Shown piece after piece: positions 7,680 to 15,440 of a stretch of DNA of 64,000 nucleotides; within the stretch, counting starts at the first letter, position 1, and each line of letters starts with the position of its first letter. Below the pieces are notes generated by a model. It was not told where the DNA came from and did no database searches. It saw nothing but the letters and a program-made list of their open reading frames with translations. The stretch spans positions 558,001-622,000 of the forward strand of contig NZ_CP043575.1 of assembly GCF_014076495.1 (NCBI RefSeq), read 5' to 3'. Both the position numbers and the translations under genes were made by a program. Origin of the DNA: Comamonas koreensis (lineage in GTDB: Bacteria > Pseudomonadota > Gammaproteobacteria > Burkholderiales > Burkholderiaceae_C).

Positions 7680-8234
7680 GTGACCAACAGCAACGATTCC
7701 GTCACACTGCGCCTCATGACTGAGCATGACCTTGCGATGCTCTATGAGTGGCTAAATCGATCTCATATCGTCGAGTGGTGGGGCGGAGAAGAAGCACGCC
7801 CGACACTTGCTGACGTACAGGAACAGTACTTGCCAAGCGTTTTAGCGCAAGAGTCCGTCACTCCATACATTGCAATGCTGAATGGAGAGCCGATTGGGTA
7901 TGCCCAGTCGTACGTTGCTCTTGGAAGCGGGGACGGTTGGTGGGAAGAAGAAACCGATCCAGGAGTACGCGGAATAGACCAGTCACTGGCGAATGCATCA
8001 CAACTGGGCAAAGGCTTGGGAACCAAGCTGGTTCGAGCTCTGGTTGAGTTGCTGTTCAATGATCCCGAGGTCACCAAGATCCAAACGGACCCGTCGCCGA
8101 GCAACTTGCGAGCGATCCGATGCTACGAGAAAGCGGGGTTTGAGAGGCAAGGTACCGTAACCACCCCAGATGGTCCAGCCGTGTACATGGTTCAAACACG
8201 CCAGGCATTCGAGCGAACACGCAGTGATGCCTAA
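7680..8234 (+). CDS. aacA4: Aminoglycoside 6'-N-acetyltransferase AAC(6')-Ib, copy 1
   Basis: A 184-residue GNAT enzyme that acetylates the 6' amine of tobramycin, kanamycin and amikacin using acetyl-CoA. The GTG start ([14 protein letters not shown]) is the accepted one. Leu is present in the ANASQLGKG segment, giving the amikacin-type rather than the gentamicin-type (Ser) specificity. The Trp and Asp positions changed in the -cr variant are wild type ([16 protein letters not shown]), so quinolone acetylation is not expected. It is the first cassette (7,656-8,294) and nearest to Pc. The last codons read RSDA, against RSVA in copy 2. Confidence 0.95.
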   Translation: MTNSNDSVTLRLMTEHDLAMLYEWLNRSHIVEWWGGEEARPTLADVQEQYLPSVLAQESVTPYIAMLNGEPIGYAQSYVALGSGDGWWEEETDPGVRGIDQSLANASQLGKGLGTKLVRALVELLFNDPEVTKIQTDPSPSNLRAIRCYEKAGFERQGTVTTPDGPAVYMVQTRQAFERTRSDA

Positions 8235-8300
8235 CCCTTCCATCGAGGGGGACGTCCAAGGGCTGGCGCCCTTGGCCGCCCCTCATGTCAAACGTTGGGC
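8229..8300 (+). other. attC of aacA4 cassette 1
   Basis: GCCTAAC at 8,229 and GTTGGGC at 8,294 bound an imperfect palindrome with the expected simple L/R sites. The recombination point lies after the G at 8,294. Confidence 0.85.
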
Positions 8301-8306
8301 GTCTTT

Positions 8307-8561
8307 TCAGTAGTGGTACTTGAGTTGAACGATCCAAAGGGCATCATCCGCCACTTTGTAAACCATTCGGTGCTCATCCGTAATTCGACGAGACCAATAA
8401 CCGGCCAAAGCATGTTTTAATGGCTCTGGCTTGCCCACTCCAGAGAAAGGCTCTCGGGTGGTTTCTTTAATTAGCTTGTTAATTCGATCAACCATGCGGC
8501 GGTCTTGTTTTTGCCAGAACAGATAATCTTCCCATGCATCATCGGAAAAAATTAATCTCAT
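8307..8561 (-). CDS. yoeB: YoeB-family toxin
   Basis: An 84-residue RelE-superfamily mRNA interferase. The N-terminus MRLIFSDDAWEDYLFWQKQDRR and C-terminus HRMVYKVADDALWIVQLKYHY are characteristic. Family catalytic residues (Glu near residue 47, Arg 66, the His and the terminal Tyr) have counterparts here: EPLKHALAGYWSRRI, DEHRMVYK, KYHY. It cleaves mRNA at the ribosomal A site when free of YefM. It overlaps the antitoxin gene by 4 bp (ATGA) and lies in a gene cassette with orientation opposite to the resistance cassettes, so it relies on its own promoter. Confidence 0.9.
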   Translation of the reverse strand: MRLIFSDDAWEDYLFWQKQDRRMVDRINKLIKETTREPFSGVGKPEPLKHALAGYWSRRITDEHRMVYKVADDALWIVQLKYHY

Positions 8562-8809
8562 TCGGCCAACTCCCGCGCCTGTCCTCGGCCCGCTTCAAGT
8601 TGCTCGATCGACTTGAAAAGCCGCTTGGCGTTGGCGGGGCTGCGCAGCAGATACGCAGTTTCTTCCAGCGCCTGGAAATCTTCCAGCGAGAGAATCACAA
8701 CCGATTGGTCGCCGTTACGTGTGATGATCACCGGCTCATGATCGTTGCAAACACGATCCATGGTTCCAGCCAGGTTGGCGCGGGCGTGTGTGTAAGTGAT
8801 AGCGTCCAT
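8558..8809 (-). CDS. yefM: YefM/Phd-family antitoxin
   Basis: An 83-residue antitoxin beginning MDAITYTHARANLAGTMDRV, with the family DNA-binding N-terminus and the toxin-wrapping C-terminus. It neutralises YoeB and represses the operon. A GGAGGATGTT ribosome-binding region precedes the ATG. Operator-like TGTACA boxes lie just upstream. The pair fills the 664-bp cassette 8,295-8,958, between two copies of aacA4. Confidence 0.9.
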   Translation of the reverse strand: MDAITYTHARANLAGTMDRVCNDHEPVIITRNGDQSVVILSLEDFQALEETAYLLRSPANAKRLFKSIEQLEAGRGQARELAE

Positions 8810-8819
8810 AACATCCTCC

Positions 8820-8842
8820 GTACATGTACAGAAAATTGTACA
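8820..8842 (-). promoter_or_regulatory. yefM-yoeB operator
   Basis: Two TGTACA hexamers (8,825-8,830 and 8,837-8,842) lie 12 bp apart directly before yefM; the first belongs to the palindrome GTACATGTAC. TGTACA is the known core bound by YefM-YoeB in E. coli, so autoregulation is likely. Confidence 0.7.
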
Positions 8843-8874
8843 ACAAGAGCAACTCGAAGGCGAGGCAAAAAAAC

Positions 8875-8964
8875 GCCCAACCCTTCAATCAAGTCGGGAC
8901 GGCCAAAAGCAAGCTTTTGGCTCCCCTCGCTGGCGCTCGGCGCCCCTTATTTCAAACGTTAGGC
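8875..8964 (+). other. attC of the yefM-yoeB cassette
   Basis: GCCCAAC at 8,875 and GTTAGGC at 8,958-8,964 bound a palindromic region rich in GGCGCTCGGCGCC. This confirms that the toxin-antitoxin pair is a true integron cassette. Confidence 0.8.
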
Positions 8965-8982
8965 ATCACAAAGTACAGCATC

Positions 8983-9537
8983 GTGACCAACAGCAACGAT
9001 TCCGTCACACTGCGCCTCATGACTGAGCATGACCTTGCGATGCTCTATGAGTGGCTAAATCGATCTCATATCGTCGAGTGGTGGGGCGGAGAAGAAGCAC
9101 GCCCGACACTTGCTGACGTACAGGAACAGTACTTGCCAAGCGTTTTAGCGCAAGAGTCCGTCACTCCATACATTGCAATGCTGAATGGAGAGCCGATTGG
9201 GTATGCCCAGTCGTACGTTGCTCTTGGAAGCGGGGACGGTTGGTGGGAAGAAGAAACCGATCCAGGAGTACGCGGAATAGACCAGTCACTGGCGAATGCA
9301 TCACAACTGGGCAAAGGCTTGGGAACCAAGCTGGTTCGAGCTCTGGTTGAGTTGCTGTTCAATGATCCCGAGGTCACCAAGATCCAAACGGACCCGTCGC
9401 CGAGCAACTTGCGAGCGATCCGATGCTACGAGAAAGCGGGGTTTGAGAGGCAAGGTACCGTAACCACCCCAGATGGTCCAGCCGTGTACATGGTTCAAAC
9501 ACGCCAGGCATTCGAGCGAACACGCAGTGTTGCCTAA
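8983..9537 (+). CDS. aacA4: Aminoglycoside 6'-N-acetyltransferase AAC(6')-Ib, copy 2
   Basis: A second 184-residue AAC(6')-Ib, same as copy 1 except for Val instead of Asp as the penultimate residue, produced by the cassette junction sequence (AGTGTTGCC against AGTGATGCC). GTG start as in copy 1. It is cassette 8,959-9,597. A duplicated cassette separated by another cassette probably arose by integrase-mediated insertion of a free circle, or by recombination between arrays. Confidence 0.95.
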
Positions 9538-9603
9538 CCCTTCCATCGAGGGGGACGTCCAAGGGCTGGCGCCCTTGGCCGCCCCTCATGTCAAACGTTA
9601 TGC
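9532..9603 (+). other. attC of aacA4 cassette 2
   Basis: The same palindrome as after copy 1, ending in GTTATGC at 9,597-9,603, where the ereA cassette begins. Confidence 0.85.
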
Positions 9604-9673
9604 TCTGTGAGCCGGGTTATTGGCGAAGCGAACGTATGACGATTACAGCAATAAACGCAAAGGGTGAAAAAAA

Positions 9674-10894
9674 ATGACATGGAGAACGACCAAAACACTT
9701 TTACAGCCTCAAAATCTGGACTTCAATGAGTTTGAGATTCTTACTTCCGTAATTGAGGGCGCCCGAATTGTCGGCATTGGCGAGGGCGCTCATTTTGTCG
9801 CGGAGTTTTCACTGGCTAGAGCAAGTCTTATCCGCTATTTGGTCGAAAGGCATGATTTTAATGCGATTGGTTTGGAATGTGGGGCGATTCAGGCATCCCG
9901 GTTATCTGAATGGCTCAACTCAACAGCCGGTGCTCATGAACTTGAGCGATTTTCGGATACCCTGACCTTTTCTGTGTATGGCTCAGTGCTGATCTGGCTG
10001 AAATCATATCTCCGCGAATCAGGAAGAAAACTGCAGTTAGTCGGAATCGACTTACCCAACACCCTGAACCCAAGGGACGACCTAGCGCAATTGGCCGAAA
10101 TTATCCAGCTCATCGATCACCTCATGAAACCGCACGTTGATATGCTGACTCACTTGTTGGCGTCCATTGATGGCCAGTCGGCGGTTATTTCATCGGCAAA
10201 ATGGGGGGAGCTAGAAACGGCTCGGCAGGAGAAAGCTATCTCAGGGGTAACCAGATTGAAGCTCCGCTTGGCGTCGCTTGCCCCTGTCCTGAAAAAACAC
10301 GTCAACAGCGATTTGTTCCGAAAAGCCTCTGATCGAATAGAGTCGATAGAGTATACGTTGGAAACCTTGCGTATAATGAAAACTTTCTTCGATGGTACCT
10401 CTCTTGAGGGAGATACTTCCGTACGTGACTCGTATATGGCGGGCGTAGTAGATGGAATGGTTCGAGCGAATCCGGATGTGAAGATAATTCTGCTGGCGCA
10501 CAACAATCATTTACAAAAAACCCCAGTCTCCTTTTCAGGCGAGCTTACGGCTGTTCCCATGGGGCAGCACCTCGCAGAGAGGGTGAATTACCGTGCGATT
10601 GCATTCACCCATCTTGGACCCACCGTGCCGGAAATGCATTTCCCATCGCCCGACAGTCCTCTTGGATTCTCTGTTGTGACCACGCCTGCCGATGCAATCC
10701 GTGAGGATAGTATGGAACAGTATGTCATCGACGCCTGTGGTACGGAGAATTCATGTCTGACATTGACAGATGCCCCCATGGAAGCAAAGCGAATGCGGTC
10801 TCAAAGCGCCTCTGTAAAAACGAAATTGAGCGAGGCATTTGATGCCATCGTCTGTGTTCCAAGCGCCGGCAAGGACAGCCTAGTTGCCCTATAG
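9674..10894 (+). CDS. ereA: Erythromycin esterase EreA
   Basis: A 406-residue hydrolase that opens the macrolactone ring of erythromycin. The family core includes VGIGEGAHFVAEF and the downstream LLAHNNHLQK segment with the conserved His residues. It is not a classical Ser hydrolase. The start is an ATG preceded by AAAGGGTGAAAAAAA. It sits as a cassette (from about 9,598 to 10,970) fourth from Pc. Sequence and length agree with integron-borne ereA. Confidence 0.93.
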   Translation: MTWRTTKTLLQPQNLDFNEFEILTSVIEGARIVGIGEGAHFVAEFSLARASLIRYLVERHDFNAIGLECGAIQASRLSEWLNSTAGAHELERFSDTLTFSVYGSVLIWLKSYLRESGRKLQLVGIDLPNTLNPRDDLAQLAEIIQLIDHLMKPHVDMLTHLLASIDGQSAVISSAKWGELETARQEKAISGVTRLKLRLASLAPVLKKHVNSDLFRKASDRIESIEYTLETLRIMKTFFDGTSLEGDTSVRDSYMAGVVDGMVRANPDVKIILLAHNNHLQKTPVSFSGELTAVPMGQHLAERVNYRAIAFTHLGPTVPEMHFPSPDSPLGFSVVTTPADAIREDSMEQYVIDACGTENSCLTLTDAPMEAKRMRSQSASVKTKLSEAFDAIVCVPSAGKDSLVAL

Positions 10895-10918
10895 GAAACC
10901 GGAAATGAAAATGAGGGA

Positions 10919-10976
10919 GCATAACCTGCCAATCCACCGGACGGTTTTCAACCGCCGGTGATCAGCGCGATTGGGC
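10919..10976 (+). other. attC of ereA cassette
   Basis: A compact palindrome (GCATAACC ... ACCGCCGGTG) ending at a degenerate core GATTGGGC near 10,969, where the OXA cassette begins. The right boundary is uncertain by a few bases because the core is non-canonical. Confidence 0.6.
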
Positions 10977-10991
10977 GTCAAGGAAAACTTA

Positions 10992-11819
10992 ATGGCAATC
11001 CGAATCTTCGCAATACTTTTCTCCACTTTTGTTTTTGGCACGTTCGCGCATGCACAAGAAGGCATGCGCGAACGTTCTGACTGGCGGAAGTTTTTCAGCG
11101 AATTTCAAGCCAAAGGCACGATAGTTGTGGCAGACGAACGCCAAACAGATCGTGTCATATTGGTTTTTGATCAGGTGCGGTCAGAGAAACGCTACTCGCC
11201 GGCCTCGACATTCAAGATTCCACATACACTTTTTGCACTTGACGCAGGCGCTGCACGTGATGAGTTTCAAGTTTTCCGATGGGACGGCATCAAAAGAAGC
11301 TTTGCAGCTCACAACCAAGACCAAGACTTGCGATCAGCAATGCGGAATTCTACTGTCTGGATTTATGAGCTATTTGCAAAAGAGATCGGTGAAGACAAGG
11401 CTCGACGCTATTTGAAGCAAATCGACTATGGCAACGCCGATCCTTCGACAAGTAATGGCGATTACTGGATAGATGGCAATCTTGCTATCGCGGCACAAGA
11501 ACAGATTGCATTTCTCAGGAAGCTCTATCATAACGAGTTGCCCTTTCGGGTAGAACATCAGCGCTTGGTCAAGGACCTCATGATTGTGGAAGCCGGTCGC
11601 AACTGGATACTGCGCGCAAAGACGGGCTGGGAAGGCCGCATGGGTTGGTGGGTAGGATGGGTTGAGTGGCCGACTGGCCCCGTATTCTTCGCACTGAATA
11701 TTGATACGCCAAACAGGATGGATGACCTTTTCAAAAGGGAGGCAATAGTGCGGGCAATCCTTCGCTCTATCGAAGCGTTGCCGCCCAACCCGGCAGTCAA
11801 CTCGGACGCAGCGCGATAA
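10992..11819 (+). CDS. blaOXA: Class D beta-lactamase of the OXA-2 group (OXA-21-like)
   Basis: A 275-residue periplasmic serine beta-lactamase with a signal peptide (MAIRIFAILFSTFVFGTFAHA). Active-site motifs: Ser-Thr-Phe-Lys in SPASTFKIPHT, the Ser-x-Val box NSTVW, the YGN element (IDYGNADPS) and Lys-Thr-Gly in RAKTGWEGR. Many positions differ from OXA-2 itself (RQTDRVILVFDQVRSEKR), and from memory the pattern fits OXA-21; the exact allele needs comparison. Members hydrolyse penicillins and early cephalosporins. An upstream in-frame start (10,971) would spoil the signal peptide and is rejected. Confidence 0.92.
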   Translation: MAIRIFAILFSTFVFGTFAHAQEGMRERSDWRKFFSEFQAKGTIVVADERQTDRVILVFDQVRSEKRYSPASTFKIPHTLFALDAGAARDEFQVFRWDGIKRSFAAHNQDQDLRSAMRNSTVWIYELFAKEIGEDKARRYLKQIDYGNADPSTSNGDYWIDGNLAIAAQEQIAFLRKLYHNELPFRVEHQRLVKDLMIVEAGRNWILRAKTGWEGRMGWWVGWVEWPTGPVFFALNIDTPNRMDDLFKREAIVRAILRSIEALPPNPAVNSDAAR

Positions 11820-11852
11820 AGCCGCGCAGCGCCGGTTACTTCTACGTTAACC
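11800..11852 (+). other. attC of the OXA cassette
   Basis: A short palindrome (GCAGCGCGATAAAGCCGCGC) overlapping the end of the OXA gene and ending in GTTAACC at 11,846-11,852. Confidence 0.7.
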
Positions 11853-11866
11853 TCTGAGGAAGAATT

Positions 11867-12340
11867 GTGAAACTATCACTAATGGTAGCTATATCGAAGA
11901 ATGGAGTTATCGGGAATGGCCCTGATATTCCATGGAGTGCCAAAGGTGAACAGCTCCTGTTTAAAGCTATTACCTATAACCAATGGCTGTTGGTTGGACG
12001 CAAGACTTTTGAATCAATGGGAGCATTACCCAACCGAAAGTATGCGGTCGTAACACGTTCAAGTTTTACATCTGACAATGAGAACGTATTGATCTTTCCA
12101 TCAATTAAAGATGCTTTAACCAACCTAAAGAAAATAACGGATCATGTCATTGTTTCAGGTGGTGGGGAGATATACAAAAGCCTGATCGATCAAGTAGATA
12201 CACTACATATATCTACAATAGACATCGAGCCGGAAGGTGATGTTTACTTTCCTGAAATCCCCAGCAATTTTAGGCCAGTTTTTACCCAAGACTTCGCCTC
12301 TAACATAAATTATAGTTACCAAATCTGGAAAAAGGGTTAA
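11867..12340 (+). CDS. dfrA1: Trimethoprim-insensitive dihydrofolate reductase DfrA1, copy 1
   Basis: A 157-residue type I dihydrofolate reductase that replaces the trimethoprim-sensitive host enzyme. Typical family segments are [19 protein letters not shown] (substrate site) and [16 protein letters not shown] (NADPH site). The start uses GTG after GAGGAAGAATT. It differs from copy 2 (37,318) at one C-terminal residue, Lys instead of Gln in YQIWKKG. Cassette 11,847-12,423, last in the array before the 3' conserved segment. Confidence 0.95.
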   Translation: MKLSLMVAISKNGVIGNGPDIPWSAKGEQLLFKAITYNQWLLVGRKTFESMGALPNRKYAVVTRSSFTSDNENVLIFPSIKDALTNLKKITDHVIVSGGGEIYKSLIDQVDTLHISTIDIEPEGDVYFPEIPSNFRPVFTQDFASNINYSYQIWKKG

Positions 12341-12429
12341 CAAGTGGCAGCAACGGATTCGCAAACCTGTCACGCCTTTTGTACCAAAAGCCGCGCCAGG
12401 TTTGCGATCCGCTGTGCCAGGCGTTAGAT
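12336..12429 (+). other. attC of dfrA1 cassette, copy 1
   Basis: A long palindromic site of about 95 bp with GTTAACA at 12,336 and GTTAGATGC at 12,423, where the 3' conserved segment begins. Confidence 0.85.
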
Positions 12430-12531
12430 GCACTAAGCACATAATTGCTCACAGCCAAACTATCAGGTCAAGTCTGCTTTTATTATTTTTAAGCGTGCAT
12501 AATAAGCCCTACACAAATTGGGAGATATATC

Positions 12532-12879
12532 ATGAAAGGCTGGCTTTTTCTTGTTATCGCAATAGTTGGCGAAGTAATCGCAACATCCGCATTAAAATCT
12601 AGCGAGGGCTTTACTAAGCTTGCCCCTTCCGCCGTTGTCATAATCGGTTATGGCATCGCATTTTATTTTCTTTCTCTGGTTCTGAAATCCATCCCTGTCG
12701 GTGTTGCTTATGCAGTCTGGTCGGGACTCGGCGTCGTCATAATTACAGCCATTGCCTGGTTGCTTCATGGGCAAAAGCTTGATGCGTGGGGCTTTGTAGG
12801 TATGGGGCTCATAATTGCTGCCTTTTTGCTCGCCCGATCCCCATCGTGGAAGTCGCTGCGGAGGCCGACGCCATGGTGA
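12532..12879 (+). CDS. qacEdelta1: Quaternary ammonium efflux protein QacEdelta1, copy 1
   Basis: A 115-residue SMR-family proton-drug antiporter with the conserved membrane Glu ([15 protein letters not shown]). The last segment is replaced by the sul1 junction ([13 protein letters not shown]), the hallmark of the delta1 form. It gives weak resistance to quaternary ammonium compounds. It overlaps the start of sul1 by 7 bp. Confidence 0.95.
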   Translation: MKGWLFLVIAIVGEVIATSALKSSEGFTKLAPSAVVIIGYGIAFYFLSLVLKSIPVGVAYAVWSGLGVVIITAIAWLLHGQKLDAWGFVGMGLIIAAFLLARSPSWKSLRRPTPW

Positions 12880-13844
12880 CGGTGTTCGGCATTCTGAATC
12901 TCACCGAGGACTCCTTCTTCGATGAGAGCCGGCGGCTAGACCCCGCCGGCGCTGTCACCGCGGCGATCGAAATGCTGCGAGTCGGATCAGACGTCGTGGA
13001 TGTCGGACCGGCCGCCAGCCATCCGGACGCGAGGCCTGTATCGCCGGCCGATGAGATCAGACGTATTGCGCCGCTCTTAGACGCCCTGTCCGATCAGATG
13101 CACCGTGTTTCAATCGACAGCTTCCAACCGGAAACCCAGCGCTATGCGCTCAAGCGCGGCGTGGGCTACCTGAACGATATCCAAGGATTTCCTGACCCTG
13201 CGCTCTATCCCGATATTGCTGAGGCGGACTGCAGGCTGGTGGTTATGCACTCAGCGCAGCGGGATGGCATCGCCACCCGCACCGGTCACCTTCGACCCGA
13301 AGACGCGCTCGACGAGATTGTGCGGTTCTTCGAGGCGCGGGTTTCCGCCTTGCGACGGAGCGGGGTCGCTGCCGACCGGCTCATCCTCGATCCGGGGATG
13401 GACCGGCGATTGGTCCATGGCGAGACGGCCGACCTTGCGCCAACCGGCTTCGGGCAACAAGTCCGCGAAGCCATGGACCAGCGCCGCGAGCACCATATCG
13501 AACAGGGCGACGCCACCCGCAGCCGGGACAGCCGCGTCTTCTACCGGCGCAACCTTCTCGCCATCCTGCGGGAGCGCGAGGTAGCCGGCGTCGGATCGGA
13601 TATGGCTTTGAGTAAGGGCCTGCCGTTCCGCGCCGCCACGGACGGCGAGAGCGTCAGCGGCAAGTTTACCGGAACCGTGCATCTATCGAGCGGCAAGTTC
13701 GCCGTGGTCGAGAAATCCCATGAGTTCACCCTTGTCCCGTGGCGGCCGATCATCGACCGCCAACTCGGCCGCGAGGTTATGGGCATCGTGCAGGGCGGGT
13801 CGGTGTCGTGGCAGTTAGGGCGGCAGAGGGGGCTGGAACGCTGA
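12873..13844 (+). pseudogene. sul1: sul1 truncated and fused in frame to a relaxase fragment
   Basis: The first 176 residues are sulfonamide-resistant dihydropteroate synthase ([15 protein letters not shown] ... RLILDPGM). After base 13,401 the sequence switches without a stop to the C-terminal part of a plasmid relaxase of the DUF3363 type (VREAMDQRREHHIEQGDAT, then LGREVMGIVQGGSVSWQLGRQRG). The dihydropteroate synthase C-terminus, with substrate-binding residues, is absent, so resistance from this copy is not expected. The same junction type is known next to floR in SGI1. Confidence 0.85.
13731..13844 (+). repeat. Relaxase-tail repeat, copy left of floR
   Basis: About 110 bp encoding the relaxase C-terminus (LVPWRPIIDRQLGREVMG...). 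A second, slightly diverged copy lies right of floR, at 15,370-15,407 continued at 20,878-20,950 after removal of Tn5393. The repeats are direct and could exchange by recombination, so floR could be lost or gained as a unit. Confidence 0.75.
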
Positions 13845-13924
13845 GTGCGCCCATGCCGCATTGCGAAGCAAAAGATAATCGGATAAAATGTAGCAATTCA
13901 TATTCGTAAGCGTGGAGTAATCAG

Positions 13925-13983
13925 ATGGGAAATTCCAAGTCAGCAGACAAGTAAGCCGCAACAACCAGTATTGTTGTTGCGGC
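13925..13983 (+). promoter_or_regulatory. floR leader peptide and attenuator hairpin
   Basis: A nine-codon leader, MGNSKSADK (13,925-13,954), ends at TAA and runs directly into an 11-bp perfect stem, GCCGCAACAAC/GTTGTTGCGGC (13,955-13,983). The related cmlA gene is controlled by ribosome stalling on a closely similar leader peptide, which changes RNA folding near the start. By analogy this makes floR phenicol-inducible. The leader is visible; the induction mechanism is inferred. Confidence 0.75.
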
Positions 13984-14060
13984 GCTCTGTAAGGCTAGTC
14001 TCATCTGATTGCTGACGAGCAGACGTCGCCCGGTATTCCTTAATCGAGGGTTGATTCGTC

Positions 14061-15275
14061 ATGACCACCACACGCCCCGCGTGGGCCTATACGCTGCCGG
14101 CAGCACTGCTGCTGATGGCTCCTTTCGACATCCTCGCTTCACTGGCGATGGATATTTATCTCCCTGTCGTTCCAGCGATGCCCGGCATCCTGAACACGAC
14201 GCCCGCTATGATCCAACTCACGTTGAGCCTCTATATGGTGATGCTCGGCGTGGGCCAGGTGATTTTTGGTCCGCTCTCAGACAGAATCGGGCGACGGCCA
14301 ATTCTACTTGCGGGCGCAACGGCTTTCGTCATTGCGTCTCTGGGAGCAGCTTGGTCTTCAACTGCACCGGCCTTTGTCGCTTTCCGTCTACTTCAAGCAG
14401 TGGGCGCGTCGGCCATGCTGGTGGCGACGTTCGCGACGGTTCGCGACGTTTATGCCAACCGTCCTGAGGGTGTCGTCATCTACGGCCTTTTCAGTTCGAT
14501 GCTGGCGTTCGTGCCTGCGCTCGGCCCTATCGCCGGAGCATTGATCGGCGAGTTCTTGGGATGGCAGGCGATATTCATTACTTTGGCTATACTGGCGATG
14601 CTCGCACTCCTAAATGCGGGTTTCAGGTGGCACGAAACCCGCCCTCTGGATCAAGTCAAGACGCGCCGATCTGTCTTGCCGATCTTCGCGAGTCCGGCTT
14701 TTTGGGTTTACACTGTCGGCTTTAGCGCCGGTATGGGCACCTACTTCGTCTTCTTCTCGACGGCTCCCAGTGTGCTCATAGGCCAAGCGGAATATTCCGA
14801 GATCGGATTCAGCTTTGCCTTCGCCACTGTCGCGCTTGTAATGATCGTGACAACCCGTTTCGCGAAGTCCTTTGTCGCCAGATGGGGCATCGCAGGATGC
14901 GTGGCGCGTGGGATGGCGTTGCTTGTTTGCGGAGCGGTCCTGTTGGGGATCGGCGAACTTTACGGCTCGCCGTCATTCCTCACCTTCATCCTACCGATGT
15001 GGGTTGTCGCGGTCGGCATTGTCTTCACGGTGTCCGTTACCGCCAACGGCGCACTTGCGCAGTTCGACGACATCGCTGGATCAGCGGTTGCGTTCTACTT
15101 CTGCATCCAAAGCCTGATAGTCAGTATCGTCGGGACATTGGCGGTGACGCTGTTAAACGGCGATACAGCGTGGCCCGTGATTTGTTACGCCACGGCAATG
15201 GCAGTGCTGGTGTCGTTGGGGCTGGCGCTCCTTCGATCCCGTGATGCTGCCACCGAGAAGTCGCCAGTCGTCTAG
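14061..15275 (+). CDS. floR: Florfenicol/chloramphenicol exporter FloR
   Basis: A 404-residue major facilitator of the CmlA/FloR group with 12 predicted membrane helices, exporting chloramphenicol and florfenicol by proton antiport. Motif A lies in GPLSDRIGRRPILLAG, and the family N-terminus TRPAWAYTLPAALLLMAPFDILASLAMDIYLP is present. A leader peptide and hairpin lie about 80 bp upstream. Relaxase-tail repeats flank the gene on both sides. No defect is seen. Confidence 0.95.
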   Translation: MTTTRPAWAYTLPAALLLMAPFDILASLAMDIYLPVVPAMPGILNTTPAMIQLTLSLYMVMLGVGQVIFGPLSDRIGRRPILLAGATAFVIASLGAAWSSTAPAFVAFRLLQAVGASAMLVATFATVRDVYANRPEGVVIYGLFSSMLAFVPALGPIAGALIGEFLGWQAIFITLAILAMLALLNAGFRWHETRPLDQVKTRRSVLPIFASPAFWVYTVGFSAGMGTYFVFFSTAPSVLIGQAEYSEIGFSFAFATVALVMIVTTRFAKSFVARWGIAGCVARGMALLVCGAVLLGIGELYGSPSFLTFILPMWVVAVGIVFTVSVTANGALAQFDDIAGSAVAFYFCIQSLIVSIVGTLAVTLLNGDTAWPVICYATAMAVLVSLGLALLRSRDAATEKSPVV

Positions 15276-15407
15276 CCGACGACTGGAAGCAAGCCCGCTC
15301 CGATGCGGCGCAATAATCTTCGAAACCTCGTGAATGGCGGTATCCTGTCTGGCAAGATACCGCTCATTTCCCTTGTCCCGTGGCGGCCGGTCATCGACCG
15401 CCAGCTC
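15276..15407 (+). other. Remnant DNA between floR and Tn5393
   Basis: A short stretch that resumes the relaxase-tail repeat (CCTTGTCCCGTGGCGGCCGG) and is broken at AGCTC (15,403-15,407), the target site of Tn5393. The repeat continues after the transposon at 20,878. Confidence 0.7.
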
Positions 15408-15440
15408 GGGGTCGTTTGCGGGAGGGGGCGGAATCCTACG

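Noticed and set aside
7680..9537. Fluoroquinolone-acetylating aac(6')-Ib-cr
   Set aside because: Both diagnostic positions (Trp in GDGWWEEE, Asp in TTPDGPAV) are wild type in both copies.
9674..9700. New promoter in front of ereA
   Set aside because: The A-rich stretch is a ribosome-binding/leader region; no convincing -35/-10 pair was found, so Pc is assumed.
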